NCBI GenBank assembly: GCA_046048055.1
Contig: JBJOGW010000039.1
Location: 1 to 59,365 of the forward strand
From: SYAC01 sp046048055
GTDB lineage: Bacteria > Planctomycetota > Phycisphaerae > Phycisphaerales > SM1A02
Reading direction: 5' to 3'
Length of the DNA stretch: 59,365 bases
Part shown: positions 8,017 through 15,603 of the stretch, piece by piece
How the letters are laid out: each line of letters begins with the position of its first letter
Position numbering within the stretch: position 1 is the first letter of the stretch
Program-made: the position numbers and the translations under genes
Notes under the pieces: generated by a model
Database searches by the model: none
Told to the model about the DNA's origin: nothing
What the model saw: only the letters and a program-made list of their open reading frames with translations

Positions 8017-9186
8017 ATGAGCACGACCCACCAGCGTCTGGATCGCATCGAGCATGAACTCGCCCAGCTTCGCCGCAGCCGCGCCTGGTGGCGCCGCGCT
8101 GCCCTGGGCCTGACCGGCCTGGCCGTGGCGGGCGCGCTGGCGGGGCTGGCGCAGGAGCAGGTAGCGGCGGTGATCCGAGCCTCGCGCATCGAGCTGGTGG
8201 ATGAACAGGGCAAGGTTTCCGCCCTGCTCTCGGTGACCGACCGTGGCGGACAGCTGGACATCTGGGCCCGCGGCGGCGCCAACGTGATGCGGCTGGCCGC
8301 GTCCGACACGGGTGGTGACCTGGCCATGTGGAACAGCAGTGGCAACGCCGTGGCGGGCCTCTACGCCAGTTCCGGCGGCGGTCGCGTGGAGGTGGCACGC
8401 GGCGACGGCGAACTGGCCGCCTATCTCGAGGCCACGTCCGATGGCAGCGACCTGGCCATGAGCCGCGCCGGCAGTGAACAGGCCGCCGCCCGATTTCGCG
8501 TGAATCAGGATCGCTCCGACGCGCTCCTGGCGCGCGCCGACGAGAGCGCCGTGCTGCTCTTTGGCGTGACCACCAAGGGTGCTGCCGTGAGCGTGCTGGG
8601 CGAGGATGACCGAGAGATCGCCTATCTGGGCGGTGATGCGCAGCGTGCGGGCCTGCTCCGGCTGGCCGATCCCAAGGGCAGCAGCATGGTCGAGGCGGGC
8701 GTGGGTGACCAGGGTGGTGAGCTCATGGTTCGTCACGCCACCGGCCAGGGCGCCTCGGTGCTGGGCAACAACGAGCGCGGCGGCTTCATCGAGGCCCGCA
8801 ACATCGATGGCAAAGGCGTGGCCTCGATGGGCGTGCAGGAGAACGGCGGCGGTCGCGCCAGCGTGAGCACCGCGGGCGGACAGATGGCCGCGGTCATGGA
8901 TCAGGGCAAGGACGAGAGCGGCACCGTGCAGATCTACGCTGGCGGGGCCCGCCTGGCGGCGCTGGGCGGCTCAGGCACTGGCGGCCTGCTCAACCTGTTC
9001 AACCTGGCCGGGAAGGCCGTGGTGATGGCGGGAACGCCTTCCGACGGCCGCGCCGGCATGGTCAGCGTGAACAACGAGAACGGTTCCCCGGCGGTCACGG
9101 CCTCGGCGCTGCCCGATCCCGAGATGACGGTGTTCTCTTCGGACCAGATGCGCAAGCGCGTGATCACGCCGCCTCAGCCGCGGTGA
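8017..9186 (+). CDS. Membrane-anchored Gly-rich beta-repeat protein, unknown function
   Basis: 389 residues, not assigned to a named family. Residues 1-25 are charged and heptad-like (a short coiled coil), followed by a single transmembrane helix (about 32-50, ALGLTGLAVAGALAGL). The rest is about a dozen degenerate repeats of ~24 residues, each with a Gly/Asn/Asp turn and two short hydrophobic strands (for example VSVLGEDDREIAYLGG). This suggests a beta-solenoid or stacked-strand stalk on the periplasmic side. The start at 8017 is supported by a CAGGAG site and excludes an upstream open extension. It is a single-gene unit; a surface or envelope structural role is inference only. Confidence 0.7.
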   Translation: MSTTHQRLDRIEHELAQLRRSRAWWRRAALGLTGLAVAGALAGLAQEQVAAVIRASRIELVDEQGKVSALLSVTDRGGQLDIWARGGANVMRLAASDTGGDLAMWNSSGNAVAGLYASSGGGRVEVARGDGELAAYLEATSDGSDLAMSRAGSEQAAARFRVNQDRSDALLARADESAVLLFGVTTKGAAVSVLGEDDREIAYLGGDAQRAGLLRLADPKGSSMVEAGVGDQGGELMVRHATGQGASVLGNNERGGFIEARNIDGKGVASMGVQENGGGRASVSTAGGQMAAVMDQGKDESGTVQIYAGGARLAALGGSGTGGLLNLFNLAGKAVVMAGTPSDGRAGMVSVNNENGSPAVTASALPDPEMTVFSSDQMRKRVITPPQPR

Positions 9187-9195
9187 GAGACCTGG

Positions 9196-9600
9196 TCACG
9201 CCACCGGCGTGAAGATCGCTCCGGACTGCATGTAGAAGTTGACCAGGTCGCCCGTGGCGAAGTCGGTGGCCTGCTGGCCGTCGAACGGCTCGATCCACAT
9301 GGGCACCACCACATCGAGCAACAGACGGTTGGCGGCTGGATCCACCCCGCGCACCACGCCCTGCACGATGCGGGGCTGGCCGATCACCGGCTCGATGAAG
9401 CCGCCACCTGCGTTGGCCCGGTGCATGCGCAGGGCCTTGGCGTGCACCCGACCCTTGACGCGCTTGCCGGGGTGCACGGCGGTCGGGCCGCCCTGGGCGA
9501 AACGGATGCGGTAGTCGGTCCCGGGAATCGAGACGGTGATCTCGCTGCCGTTGGCGCTCTCCAGGACACCGCGAACCAGGTCGGTTTCAAGGGTCTGCAT
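9196..9600 (-). CDS. Conserved hypothetical protein, 134 aa
   Basis: A small soluble protein with no signal peptide or membrane segment. Alternating hydrophobic residues and Gly turns suggest an all-beta fold; the segment GKRVKGRVHAKALRMHR is basic, followed by VQGVVRGVDPAANRLLLDV, somewhat like an OB-fold barrel, but this is not a firm assignment. The C-terminal part contains MWIEPFDGQQATDF. It is convergent with the repeat protein gene (9 nt apart) and divergent from the DUF6265 gene. No partner genes suggest a role. Confidence 0.65.
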   Translation of the reverse strand: MQTLETDLVRGVLESANGSEITVSIPGTDYRIRFAQGGPTAVHPGKRVKGRVHAKALRMHRANAGGGFIEPVIGQPRIVQGVVRGVDPAANRLLLDVVVPMWIEPFDGQQATDFATGDLVNFYMQSGAIFTPVA

Positions 9601-9609
9601 GGGACGGGC

Positions 9610-9615
9610 ATGCTA
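9610..9615 (-). promoter_or_regulatory. -10 element of the 134-aa protein gene
   Basis: TAGCAT on the minus strand, 9 nt before the ATG at 9600. The same hexamer at the same spacing serves the divergent gene (9676-9681). Confidence 0.55.
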
Positions 9616-9675
9616 CCGGGGGAAAGGGGCACGCCGGAACCGCGCCGTCGCGCGGCCTCGCTCGCTCGTGACGAC

Positions 9676-9681
9676 TAGCAT
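9676..9681 (+). promoter_or_regulatory. -10 element of the DUF6265 gene
   Basis: TAGCAT, 9 nt before the ATG at 9691. The intervening TCGCCGTCC has no ribosome-binding site, and the DNA 17 nt upstream has no TTGACA-like box. Confidence 0.55.
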
Positions 9682-9690
9682 TCGCCGTCC

Positions 9691-10299
9691 ATGAAGACCC
9701 ACGCCCTTCGCGCCACGGCCGCCCTCGCCACCCTCTCCATCTCGCTCATGGTGGCGGCTACCGCCCAGCAGACGGCACCGGCCGCCCAGGAGCCGCCCGC
9801 GGAGGCCAAGGTGGCGAAGCCCATGTCCGAGCTCGCCGAGACCATGAAGCAGTTCGCCTTCATGGAGGGCCGGTGGACGCAGCAGCAGCCCCATGGCGCG
9901 GTGATCGAGGAGCACTGGATGGCGCCCCGAGGCAACACCATGGTGGGCACCTTCCGCCGCACGCTTGGCAACGGCATCACGCCGTTCTACGAGCTCACGC
10001 AGATCATGGCCGAGAGCGACATGGTGATCCTTCGCCAGATCCACGTGCACGGCGACTTCGAGCCCGATCCCAAGCGCACCGACCTCATGCGGCTGCGACT
10101 GGCGAAGGCCGAGGGCACGTCCGTCACGTTCGTGCCGGTCGACCCACCGCTGAAGGCCAACGCGCAGGACATGGCCAGCATCCGCTACGAGCTCACCGAC
10201 CCCAACACGCTGGTGCTCACGGTCACGCCGAATCCGCCCACGGACCCCGCCAAGACCCCGGCCGCGCCGCTCGTCTTCACGATGAAGCGCATGCCCTGA
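9691..10299 (+). CDS. Exported DUF6265-type protein
   Basis: 202 residues with a signal peptide (hydrophobic core ALATLSISLMVAATAQQ). The following domain has the pattern FMEGRWTQ, EEHWMAPRGNTMVGTFRR and a string of beta strands, as in the DUF6265 family (a lipocalin/calycin-like small beta-barrel of unknown function, often periplasmic). The family's EHWM motif is at about residues 71-74. It is transcribed alone between two minus-strand genes and ends 9 nt from the convergent glutaminase gene. Ligand or reaction unknown. Confidence 0.72.
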   Translation: MKTHALRATAALATLSISLMVAATAQQTAPAAQEPPAEAKVAKPMSELAETMKQFAFMEGRWTQQQPHGAVIEEHWMAPRGNTMVGTFRRTLGNGITPFYELTQIMAESDMVILRQIHVHGDFEPDPKRTDLMRLRLAKAEGTSVTFVPVDPPLKANAQDMASIRYELTDPNTLVLTVTPNPPTDPAKTPAAPLVFTMKRMP

Positions 10300-10308
10300 G
10301 CGGGCGGC

Positions 10309-10893
10309 TCACCCCATCGCCAGGAAGTTGGCCAGCAGCTGGGGCCCCTCGTCGGTCATGAAGCTCTCGGGGTGGAACTGCACCCCCTCCATCGGCTTCT
10401 GGCCCGGCGGCGCCTTCCACCGCAGGCCCATGACCACGCCGTCCTCGGTCCGGGCGCTGACGTGGAACTCCGCCCCAACCGAGGCGGGATCCACCACCAG
10501 CGAGTGGTAGCGCATGGCCGTGAAGGGGTTGGAGAGGCCCGCGTAGACGCCCAGGCCGTCGTGATGCACCAGGCTGGTCTTGCCATGCATGGGCGCGGCA
10601 GCGCGACACACGGTCATGCCGTGTCCGTCGCCGATGGTCTGGTGGCCCAGGCACACCCCGAGCACGGGAATGCGGCCCCGGAAATTCGCGATCATCCTGG
10701 CGCTGACCCCCGCCTCCTTGGGCGTGCAGGGCCCCGGCGAGATCACCAGATGCGTCGGCTTCATCGCCTCGGCGGCGGCCTCGTCGATGGCGTCGTTGCG
10801 CACCACCTCCACGCGCAGCCCGGGGCGGACCTCCTGCATCCGGTGCACCAGGTTCCAGGTGAACGAGTCGTAGTTGTCGATGAGCAGCACCAC
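10309..10893 (-). CDS. trpG/pabA: Glutamine amidotransferase of anthranilate/aminodeoxychorismate synthase
   Basis: 194 residues, the full length of a class I glutaminase subunit that hydrolyses glutamine and channels ammonia to chorismate in tryptophan or folate synthesis. Diagnostic elements are LLIDNYDSFTWNL at the N-terminus, ISPGPCTP (51-58), the nucleophile Cys81 in GVCLGHQ, and His174/Glu176 in VQFHPESF. It starts at GTG 10893, 10 nt after a TAGGAT -10 element. No trpE/pabB gene is beside it, so it could serve either pathway, or both as in amphibolic PabA/TrpG. The class II DAHP synthase in this window feeds the same pathway. Confidence 0.9.
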   Translation of the reverse strand: MVLLIDNYDSFTWNLVHRMQEVRPGLRVEVVRNDAIDEAAAEAMKPTHLVISPGPCTPKEAGVSARMIANFRGRIPVLGVCLGHQTIGDGHGMTVCRAAAPMHGKTSLVHHDGLGVYAGLSNPFTAMRYHSLVVDPASVGAEFHVSARTEDGVVMGLRWKAPPGQKPMEGVQFHPESFMTDEGPQLLANFLAMG

Positions 10894-10903
10894 GGAGGGC
10901 GAG

Positions 10904-10909
10904 ATCCTA
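10904..10909 (-). promoter_or_regulatory. -10 element of the glutaminase gene
   Basis: TAGGAT on the minus strand, 10 nt before the GTG start at 10893. It supports that GTG over any upstream start. Confidence 0.5.
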
Positions 10910-10941
10910 GGCCCCCGGGCGTGCGGCCATGGCCCGCGGGC

Positions 10942-11739
10942 TCAGGCCGCCTCGCGCGTGCCGGCCACGCCGTCACGCGTCACGATGAAGAGCGCGTCCG
11001 TGATGGGATAGGGCAGTCGCTGGAAGTCGCGCATCACCCGTTGCTGCACGCGCTCGACGAAGTCGTCCGGCCCCTGGCTGATCGCCACGAACATGTCGCG
11101 GGCCGGGGTGGCCACGAAGAAGTCACCCTTCATCTGCGGCCGCAGCGTGTCGTGGAGCGACTCCAGCAGCAGCCGGGCCGCGTCGTAGCCGTCCAGCAGC
11201 GACAGCACCGCGGCGCGTCCACCGCTCTCGCTCTCCACCAGCCGGACCTGAAGGTCGGGCTTGTAGCGCGCCAGATTCTCACGGGCCAGCCGTTCCAGGT
11301 CCTCGGCATCCACCCCCCAGCGCACCATCTGCTCCACGGTCACGCTCACGGTGACCTCGGGCATGTCCACCACGAACACGATCACCGTGTCATTCACGAA
11401 CGGCACATGAGCCACCTGCTCGCGGTCCAGATGCTGGAAGATGGCCAACGGCTGGATGCGCGGCATGATGCGCGGCCGGACCAGCCCGAAGGGCATGGGC
11501 GTGTTGCCCACCGAATCACCCTCGAGCAGCTTCTCGAAGTAGTGCTGCACGATCTCCTCGCCGCGGTGCGGATCCCGGCTGGCCATGCGCCACAGGTTCT
11601 CCAGGCCGAGGTGACGGCCGCGCACGATCAGGTCCATGGAACCGGCCACCTCGACGGGTTGCTCGGGCCAGACCTGACGCAGCACGCCCGCCACGTACTG
11701 GGCGAACGCCTGCGGATCCGAGGGGAATGCCTGTTCCAT
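10942..11739 (-). CDS. DUF1444 (YtpQ-like) family protein
   Basis: 265 residues, soluble, no signal peptide. The sequence resembles the DUF1444/YtpQ family of uncharacterised cytosolic proteins: a central block reading RPRIMPRIQP, then VPFVNDTVIVFVVDMPE, and a C-terminal FVATPARDMFVAISQ. The ATG at 11739 is supported by a good GGAGG ribosome site just upstream. No TANNNT lies within 30 nt, so this is probably a leadered message. It is divergent from kdsA with a 119-bp shared control region. Function unknown; B. subtilis YtpQ is also uncharacterised. Confidence 0.75.
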   Translation of the reverse strand: MEQAFPSDPQAFAQYVAGVLRQVWPEQPVEVAGSMDLIVRGRHLGLENLWRMASRDPHRGEEIVQHYFEKLLEGDSVGNTPMPFGLVRPRIMPRIQPLAIFQHLDREQVAHVPFVNDTVIVFVVDMPEVTVSVTVEQMVRWGVDAEDLERLARENLARYKPDLQVRLVESESGGRAAVLSLLDGYDAARLLLESLHDTLRPQMKGDFFVATPARDMFVAISQGPDDFVERVQQRVMRDFQRLPYPITDALFIVTRDGVAGTREAA

Positions 11740-11826
11740 GCGGTGCCTCCTCCCTGCCGAATCGCCCGACAAGCCGGGCGGAATGCTGCTACTGTCCGTT
11801 CCGACGCGTGGTTTCCAAGCCCCTTC

Positions 11827-11842
11827 CCCGATCTTTATCGGG
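11827..11842 (+). promoter_or_regulatory. Hairpin in the kdsA leader
   Basis: CCCGAT/ATCGGG arms around a CTTT loop, ending 16 nt before the kdsA ATG, where it could mask or frame the initiation region. No Shine-Dalgarno site is visible. Confidence 0.35.
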
Positions 11843-11858
11843 ATTCGAGACCCCCCTC

Positions 11859-12701
11859 ATGAGCCCGAATGCCGCAGCCATGCAAGCCTTTCTCGCCCAG
11901 CCTTCGCGGCAGATACTGGTGATCGGCGGGCCCTGTGTGCTGGAGGGCCCCGAGGTCGACATGGAGATCGGCCACACGCTTCGGGATGCCTGCCGCGATG
12001 CGGGACTGGCCTACTGCTTCAAGGCCAGTTTCGACAAGGCCAACCGCTCCAGTGGCGCCAGCCATCGCGGCCCGGGCCTGCAGGCCGGCCTGGACCGCAT
12101 CCGCGAGATCGGGCAGGCGCTTGGCGTGCCGGTGACCACCGATGTGCACCTGCCCGAGCAGTGCGCGGCCGCCGCAGCAGCGGTGGACCTGCTCCAGGTC
12201 CCGGCGTTCCTGTGCAGGCAAACCGACCTGCTGGCGGCGGCGGCGACCACGGGCAGGCCGGTGAACGTGAAGAAGGGCCAGTTCATGAGCCCGATCGAGA
12301 TGCGGCAGGTGATCGCCAAGCTCCGGGCCGCCGGGTGCGCCCGACCGATGGTGACGGAGCGCGGCACCACCTTCGGCTACAACCGCCTGGTGAACGACTT
12401 CATCGGCATCGGGGACCTGCTGGAGATGGATTGTCCGGTGTGCTTTGACGCCACGCACAGCACGCAGTTGCCAGGTGCCGAGGGCGACCGAAGCGGCGGA
12501 CGACCCGAGCGCGCGCCGCTGCTGGCCCGAGCCGCGGTGGCCGCGGGCGTGCACGCGATCTTCCTGGAGTGCCATCCCGATCCCGCTCGGGCCCGCAGCG
12601 ACGCCAGCACCATGCTGGCTCTGGACACGGTGCCATCGCTGCTGCACTCGCTGGCCCGCATCCGCCAGGCGGTGGCTGAGCGATCGATCGCCACCGCCTA
12701 G
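11859..12701 (+). CDS. kdsA: 3-deoxy-8-phosphooctulonate synthase (Kdo-8-P synthase)
   Basis: 280 residues, the family length. It condenses phosphoenolpyruvate with arabinose 5-phosphate to Kdo-8-P in the cytosol, the committed step to the Kdo of lipopolysaccharide. Diagnostic segments are IGGPCVLEG (residues ~22-30), KASFDKANRSS, the PEP/metal-site DVHLPEQ, PAFLCRQTDLL, KKGQFMSP, ERGTTFGYN and FDATHSTQLPG. It implies a Gram-negative outer membrane with Kdo-containing lipid. The ATG at 11859 is chosen because the family begins just before the IGGPCV strand. Its TAG stop forms part of the -10 element for mcsA downstream. Confidence 0.95.
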   Translation: MSPNAAAMQAFLAQPSRQILVIGGPCVLEGPEVDMEIGHTLRDACRDAGLAYCFKASFDKANRSSGASHRGPGLQAGLDRIREIGQALGVPVTTDVHLPEQCAAAAAAVDLLQVPAFLCRQTDLLAAAATTGRPVNVKKGQFMSPIEMRQVIAKLRAAGCARPMVTERGTTFGYNRLVNDFIGIGDLLEMDCPVCFDATHSTQLPGAEGDRSGGRPERAPLLARAAVAAGVHAIFLECHPDPARARSDASTMLALDTVPSLLHSLARIRQAVAERSIATA

Positions 12702-12704
12702 AAT
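12699..12704 (+). promoter_or_regulatory. -10 element of mcsA, built on the kdsA stop codon
   Basis: TAGAAT, whose first three bases are the kdsA TAG stop; 9 nt before the mcsA ATG. It could give mcsAB its own nearly leaderless transcript besides read-through from kdsA. Confidence 0.55.
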
Positions 12705-12713
12705 GCCCGCTTG

Positions 12714-13232
12714 ATGAAGTGCGATCACTGCGACAAGCCTGCGGTGGTGCACGAGGTGGTGATCCGGAACAACACCACCCGCGAGGTGCATCTCTGTGCC
12801 GAGCACGCGGCCGAGCGCGGCTACCAGGTGCCCGCGGCGCCGGTGACCCAGTTGCTGGCCCAGTTCGCTGGACAGATCCCCTCGCTGCAGGCGGCGGCAC
12901 GGCGCGATCCCGCCACGCCGACGCGCTGTGCCGGCTGCGGACTCACCTTTACCGAGTTTCGCCAGAGCGGCGTGCTGGGATGCCCGGGCTGCTACGACGC
13001 CTTCATGCCGCAGATCGGCACCGTGATCGAACGGGCCCAGGGTGGTGCCGTGCACCACGTGGGCCGGGCGCCGCGCCATCTCGAGGGCATGGCCGACCGC
13101 GTGGCGATGCGGGCCCGCCTGCTCCAGGAACTCGATGCCGCGGTGGCCGCCGAGCAGTACGAGCGCGCCGCTCGACTGCGTGACCAGCTTCAGGAACTGG
13201 GCGAGGCCGCACCGGAAGGTGGCGCGGCATGA
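12714..13232 (+). CDS. mcsA: McsA-like zinc-binding UVR-motif protein
   Basis: 172 residues. The N-terminus has MKCDHCDKPA and later a LCAEHA pair, a second zinc-binding set CAGCGLTF plus CPGCY at about residues 67-91, and a C-terminal UVR-type helical hairpin (LLQELDAAVAAEQYERAARLRDQL). This is the architecture of McsA, the activator of the protein-arginine kinase McsB in Firmicutes. The overlap ATGA with the next gene (13229-13232) makes translational coupling to McsB likely. The ATG at 12714 is preferred to the TTG at 12711 and sits 9 nt after a TAGAAT element. In Gram-positives McsA is induced by heat and metals; regulation here is unknown. Confidence 0.88.
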   Translation: MKCDHCDKPAVVHEVVIRNNTTREVHLCAEHAAERGYQVPAAPVTQLLAQFAGQIPSLQAAARRDPATPTRCAGCGLTFTEFRQSGVLGCPGCYDAFMPQIGTVIERAQGGAVHHVGRAPRHLEGMADRVAMRARLLQELDAAVAAEQYERAARLRDQLQELGEAAPEGGAA

Positions 13233-14269
13233 AGCCCGAGTCCACGGCACCCGAGCCCTGTCGGGATGGCCCTGATGCCGACGTGGTGGTGCGATCCCGG
13301 GCCCGGATCGCCCGCAACGTGGCCGGGTTGCCGTTCGTGGGTCGCGCCACAGACATGCAGCGGCAGGAAGTGATGCACATGGTCACGCGGGTTCCACCGG
13401 GCGAGGCCTTTCCCGGAGGCCTGACCTGGGTGAACGTGGGACGCACCTCGCCGCTGGAGCGGCAGCTGCTGGTGGAGCGGCACCTGGTCTCGCGGCACTT
13501 TGCCGAGAGCACCGTGCCCCGTACCGTGGGCATCGACCGGGACGAAACGCTCAGCGTGATGGTGAACGAGGAGGACCACCTCCGCATCCAGACCATTCTT
13601 CCCGGATCGCGCCTGCGCGAGGCCTTCGAGCGGGCTCGTGCCTTCGACCTGGCCGCCGAGGGCGTGATCGACTTCGCCTTCTCCAGCCGCTGGGGCTACC
13701 TCACGGCCTGTCCGACCAACGTGGGATGCGGCGTGCGGCTGGGCGTGATGCTGCACCTGCCCGGCCTGCGCTACTCGGGCGAGATGGAGCGGGTGAAGCG
13801 GGCCGCCAAGGACATGCACCTGGCCATCCGCGGCTACTACGGCGAGGGCACCGAGGCGCTGGGCAACTTCTATCAGGTGAGCAACCAGCTCACGCTGGGA
13901 CTTGGCGAGGACGAATTGCTGCGACGCTTCGAGCAGGAGACGCTGCCCCAGCTGGTGGACTACGAGCGGTCCGCCCGCCGCGCCTTGGCGGAATCCAATC
14001 CCATGCTGCTCGAGGACAAGGTGCACCGCGCCATGGCCACGCTGCGTGCGGCCCGCCTGCTTGGAGCCGAGGAGGCCACCAAGCTGCTGGCGAACGTGCG
14101 GCTTGGCATCTGCATGGACCTGCTGCCGGACATCGCGCTGGATCTGGTGCAGCGACTGCTGCTGCAGGTGCAGCCGGCCCACCTGGCACGGATGGAGCCC
14201 TCGGCGGCGGATGAGGAGAAGGGACGCTCCGCACGGGCCCAACTGGTCCGTCGCGCGCTGCGGAACTGA
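13229..14269 (+). CDS. mcsB: Protein-arginine kinase McsB
   Basis: 346 residues of the ATP:guanido phosphotransferase fold. In Firmicutes McsB phosphorylates arginine side chains, marking proteins for ClpCP degradation. Visible landmarks are VVRSRARIARN (20-30), the catalytic NEEDH loop (113-117), the nucleotide-binding CPTNVG segment with Cys161, and RGYYGEGTEA. Length and motifs fit McsB rather than eukaryotic arginine or creatine kinases, which are fused to a longer N-terminal domain. It is coupled to mcsA by a 4-nt overlap. No clpC, ctsR or ywlE phosphatase gene is present in this window, so the degradation partner is elsewhere or different. Confidence 0.92.
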   Translation: MKPESTAPEPCRDGPDADVVVRSRARIARNVAGLPFVGRATDMQRQEVMHMVTRVPPGEAFPGGLTWVNVGRTSPLERQLLVERHLVSRHFAESTVPRTVGIDRDETLSVMVNEEDHLRIQTILPGSRLREAFERARAFDLAAEGVIDFAFSSRWGYLTACPTNVGCGVRLGVMLHLPGLRYSGEMERVKRAAKDMHLAIRGYYGEGTEALGNFYQVSNQLTLGLGEDELLRRFEQETLPQLVDYERSARRALAESNPMLLEDKVHRAMATLRAARLLGAEEATKLLANVRLGICMDLLPDIALDLVQRLLLQVQPAHLARMEPSAADEEKGRSARAQLVRRALRN

Positions 14270-14285
14270 CCCCGGCGGTCGCTGC

Positions 14286-14570
14286 TCAGCCCGCCGCCAG
14301 CCCGTCGGCCGCCGCGGCAAAGTCGAAGTCCTTGGCCGTGATGCCGCCCGCGTCGTGGGTGGAGAGGGTGAGCGTGACCTTGTTCCAGCGGACCAGGATG
14401 TCGGGATGGTGCTGCCGCGACTCGGCGGCCTGGGCCACCTGATTCACGAAGCGCATGCTGGCCACGAAGTCGGCGAAGTCGTACGTGCGCTGGATGGCGT
14501 CGCCGCACTCGGACCACTCGGTGAGCTTCTGCAGTCCGGCCTGAATGTCCGCTTCCACAAGAGGCTTCAT
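14286..14570 (-). CDS. phhB: 4a-hydroxytetrahydrobiopterin dehydratase (pterin-4a-carbinolamine dehydratase)
   Basis: 94 residues, the standard size. It dehydrates 4a-hydroxy-tetrahydropterin so the cofactor of aromatic amino-acid hydroxylases can be recycled. The active-site strand RQHHPDILVRW carries the conserved His-His-Pro, followed by VTLTLSTHDAGGIT and a C-terminal DFDFA helix. The frame is open far upstream, but this length and the TAGATT hexamer 10 nt before the ATG at 14570 fix the start. No phenylalanine hydroxylase gene is adjacent; in many bacteria the protein is orphaned or moonlights in folate chemistry. Convergent with mcsB (16 nt). Confidence 0.9.
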   Translation of the reverse strand: MKPLVEADIQAGLQKLTEWSECGDAIQRTYDFADFVASMRFVNQVAQAAESRQHHPDILVRWNKVTLTLSTHDAGGITAKDFDFAAAADGLAAG

Positions 14571-14580
14571 GGTCCAGCAC

Positions 14581-14586
14581 AATCTA
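14581..14586 (-). promoter_or_regulatory. -10 element of phhB
   Basis: TAGATT on the minus strand, 10 nt before the phhB ATG. It shares two base pairs with the divergent -10 element of gluQ (14585-14590). Confidence 0.5.
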
Positions 14587-14590
14587 CCCT
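14585..14590 (+). promoter_or_regulatory. -10 element of gluQ
   Basis: TACCCT, 8 nt before the gluQ ATG at 14599. Only 28 bp separate the two divergent start codons, so the two promoters must overlap. Confidence 0.45.
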
Positions 14591-14598
14591 GACCCGGC

Positions 14599-15603
14599 AT
14601 GGCCCACGCCACCCCCTGCACCCGCCTGGCTCCCAGCCCCACCGGGCCGCTGCATCTGGGACATGCCCTGGCCTTCCTGGGCGCCTGGACGCTCGCCCGC
14701 CATCTGGGGTGGCGCGTGATTCTTCGGCTGGATGACCTGGACACCGCGCGTGTGCGCTCAGCCGATGCCGATCCGATCGAGACACTTCGCTGGCTCGGCT
14801 TGGACTGGGACGGCGAGCCGGTCCGCCAGTCGATGCGCATGGATCGATACCTGGAGGCGATGGAACATCTGGCGCGTGCCGGTCTGGTGTACGAGAGCCC
14901 GCAGAGCCGGAGCGAGGTGCGTGAGGCGGCCCACGCGATGGGAGCCCCGCACGAGGGCGAGCCCACGAACCGATTTCCCGCCACGCTGCGTCCGGCCGCG
15001 GGTGTCGCGTGGGGCTTCCGGGATCCCGCGGTCAACCACCGCATGCGCGTGGATCCGGGCATGGTGCGCGTGCACGATGCCCTGCTGGGCGAGCACGTCA
15101 TGGAGCCGTCGCAGGAGCACGGCGACTTTCTGGTCTGGACCAAGGGAGGCGTACCCAGTTACCAGCTGGCGTGCGCGGTGGATGACCTGGAACTGGGGGT
15201 GAGCGACGTGGTGCGGGGCCAGGACCTGCTCTCCAGCGTTCCGCTGCAGCAGAGGATCGCCTCGGCGCTGGGTGGACCCCATCCGAACTGGTGGCACCTG
15301 CCGCTGGTCCGAGACGCGCACGGCCGCCGACTGGCGAAGCGCGACGGTGCCGAGGGACTGGCTGGCCTTCGGGCCGCGGGCGTTTCCGCATCGCGCGTCC
15401 GCGGGCTGGTGGGTTGGTGGCTGGGCATCCATCCTCTGGGCCCGGCGTCACCCGAGGCGCTGGTTGCCGCGTGCCGCCCGGAGCGTGTGGCCCAGGCCAC
15501 CCGACAAGGCGTTGCCGCCTCGCCACCCACGGCGACGCCGATGATCATGGCGTGGTTGCACGGCGCGGACCAGTGCACCGATACACTCCGCGACCATGCT
15601 TGA
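14599..15603 (+). CDS. gluQ: Glutamyl-Q tRNA(Asp) synthetase
   Basis: 334 residues: a glutamyl-tRNA synthetase catalytic domain without the anticodon-binding region. GluQ activates glutamate and attaches it to the queuosine base at position 34 of tRNA(Asp). The class I motifs are HLGH (19-22, HIGH-type) and RLAKRDGA near residue 244 (KMSKS-type). APSPTGPLHLGH and LRLDDLDTAR match the ND-GluRS signature. The four-Cys zinc cluster of E. coli GluQ is not evident. It overlaps the start of the phosphatase gene by 8 nt. Confidence 0.9.
   Translation: MAHATPCTRLAPSPTGPLHLGHALAFLGAWTLARHLGWRVILRLDDLDTARVRSADADPIETLRWLGLDWDGEPVRQSMRMDRYLEAMEHLARAGLVYESPQSRSEVREAAHAMGAPHEGEPTNRFPATLRPAAGVAWGFRDPAVNHRMRVDPGMVRVHDALLGEHVMEPSQEHGDFLVWTKGGVPSYQLACAVDDLELGVSDVVRGQDLLSSVPLQQRIASALGGPHPNWWHLPLVRDAHGRRLAKRDGAEGLAGLRAAGVSASRVRGLVGWWLGIHPLGPASPEALVAACRPERVAQATRQGVAASPPTATPMIMAWLHGADQCTDTLRDHA
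15582..15587 (+). promoter_or_regulatory. Possible -10 element of the RsbU-like phosphatase gene
   Basis: TACACT inside the gluQ 3' end, 8 nt before the ATG at 15596. It may drive the phosphatase separately from gluQ. Confidence 0.4.
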
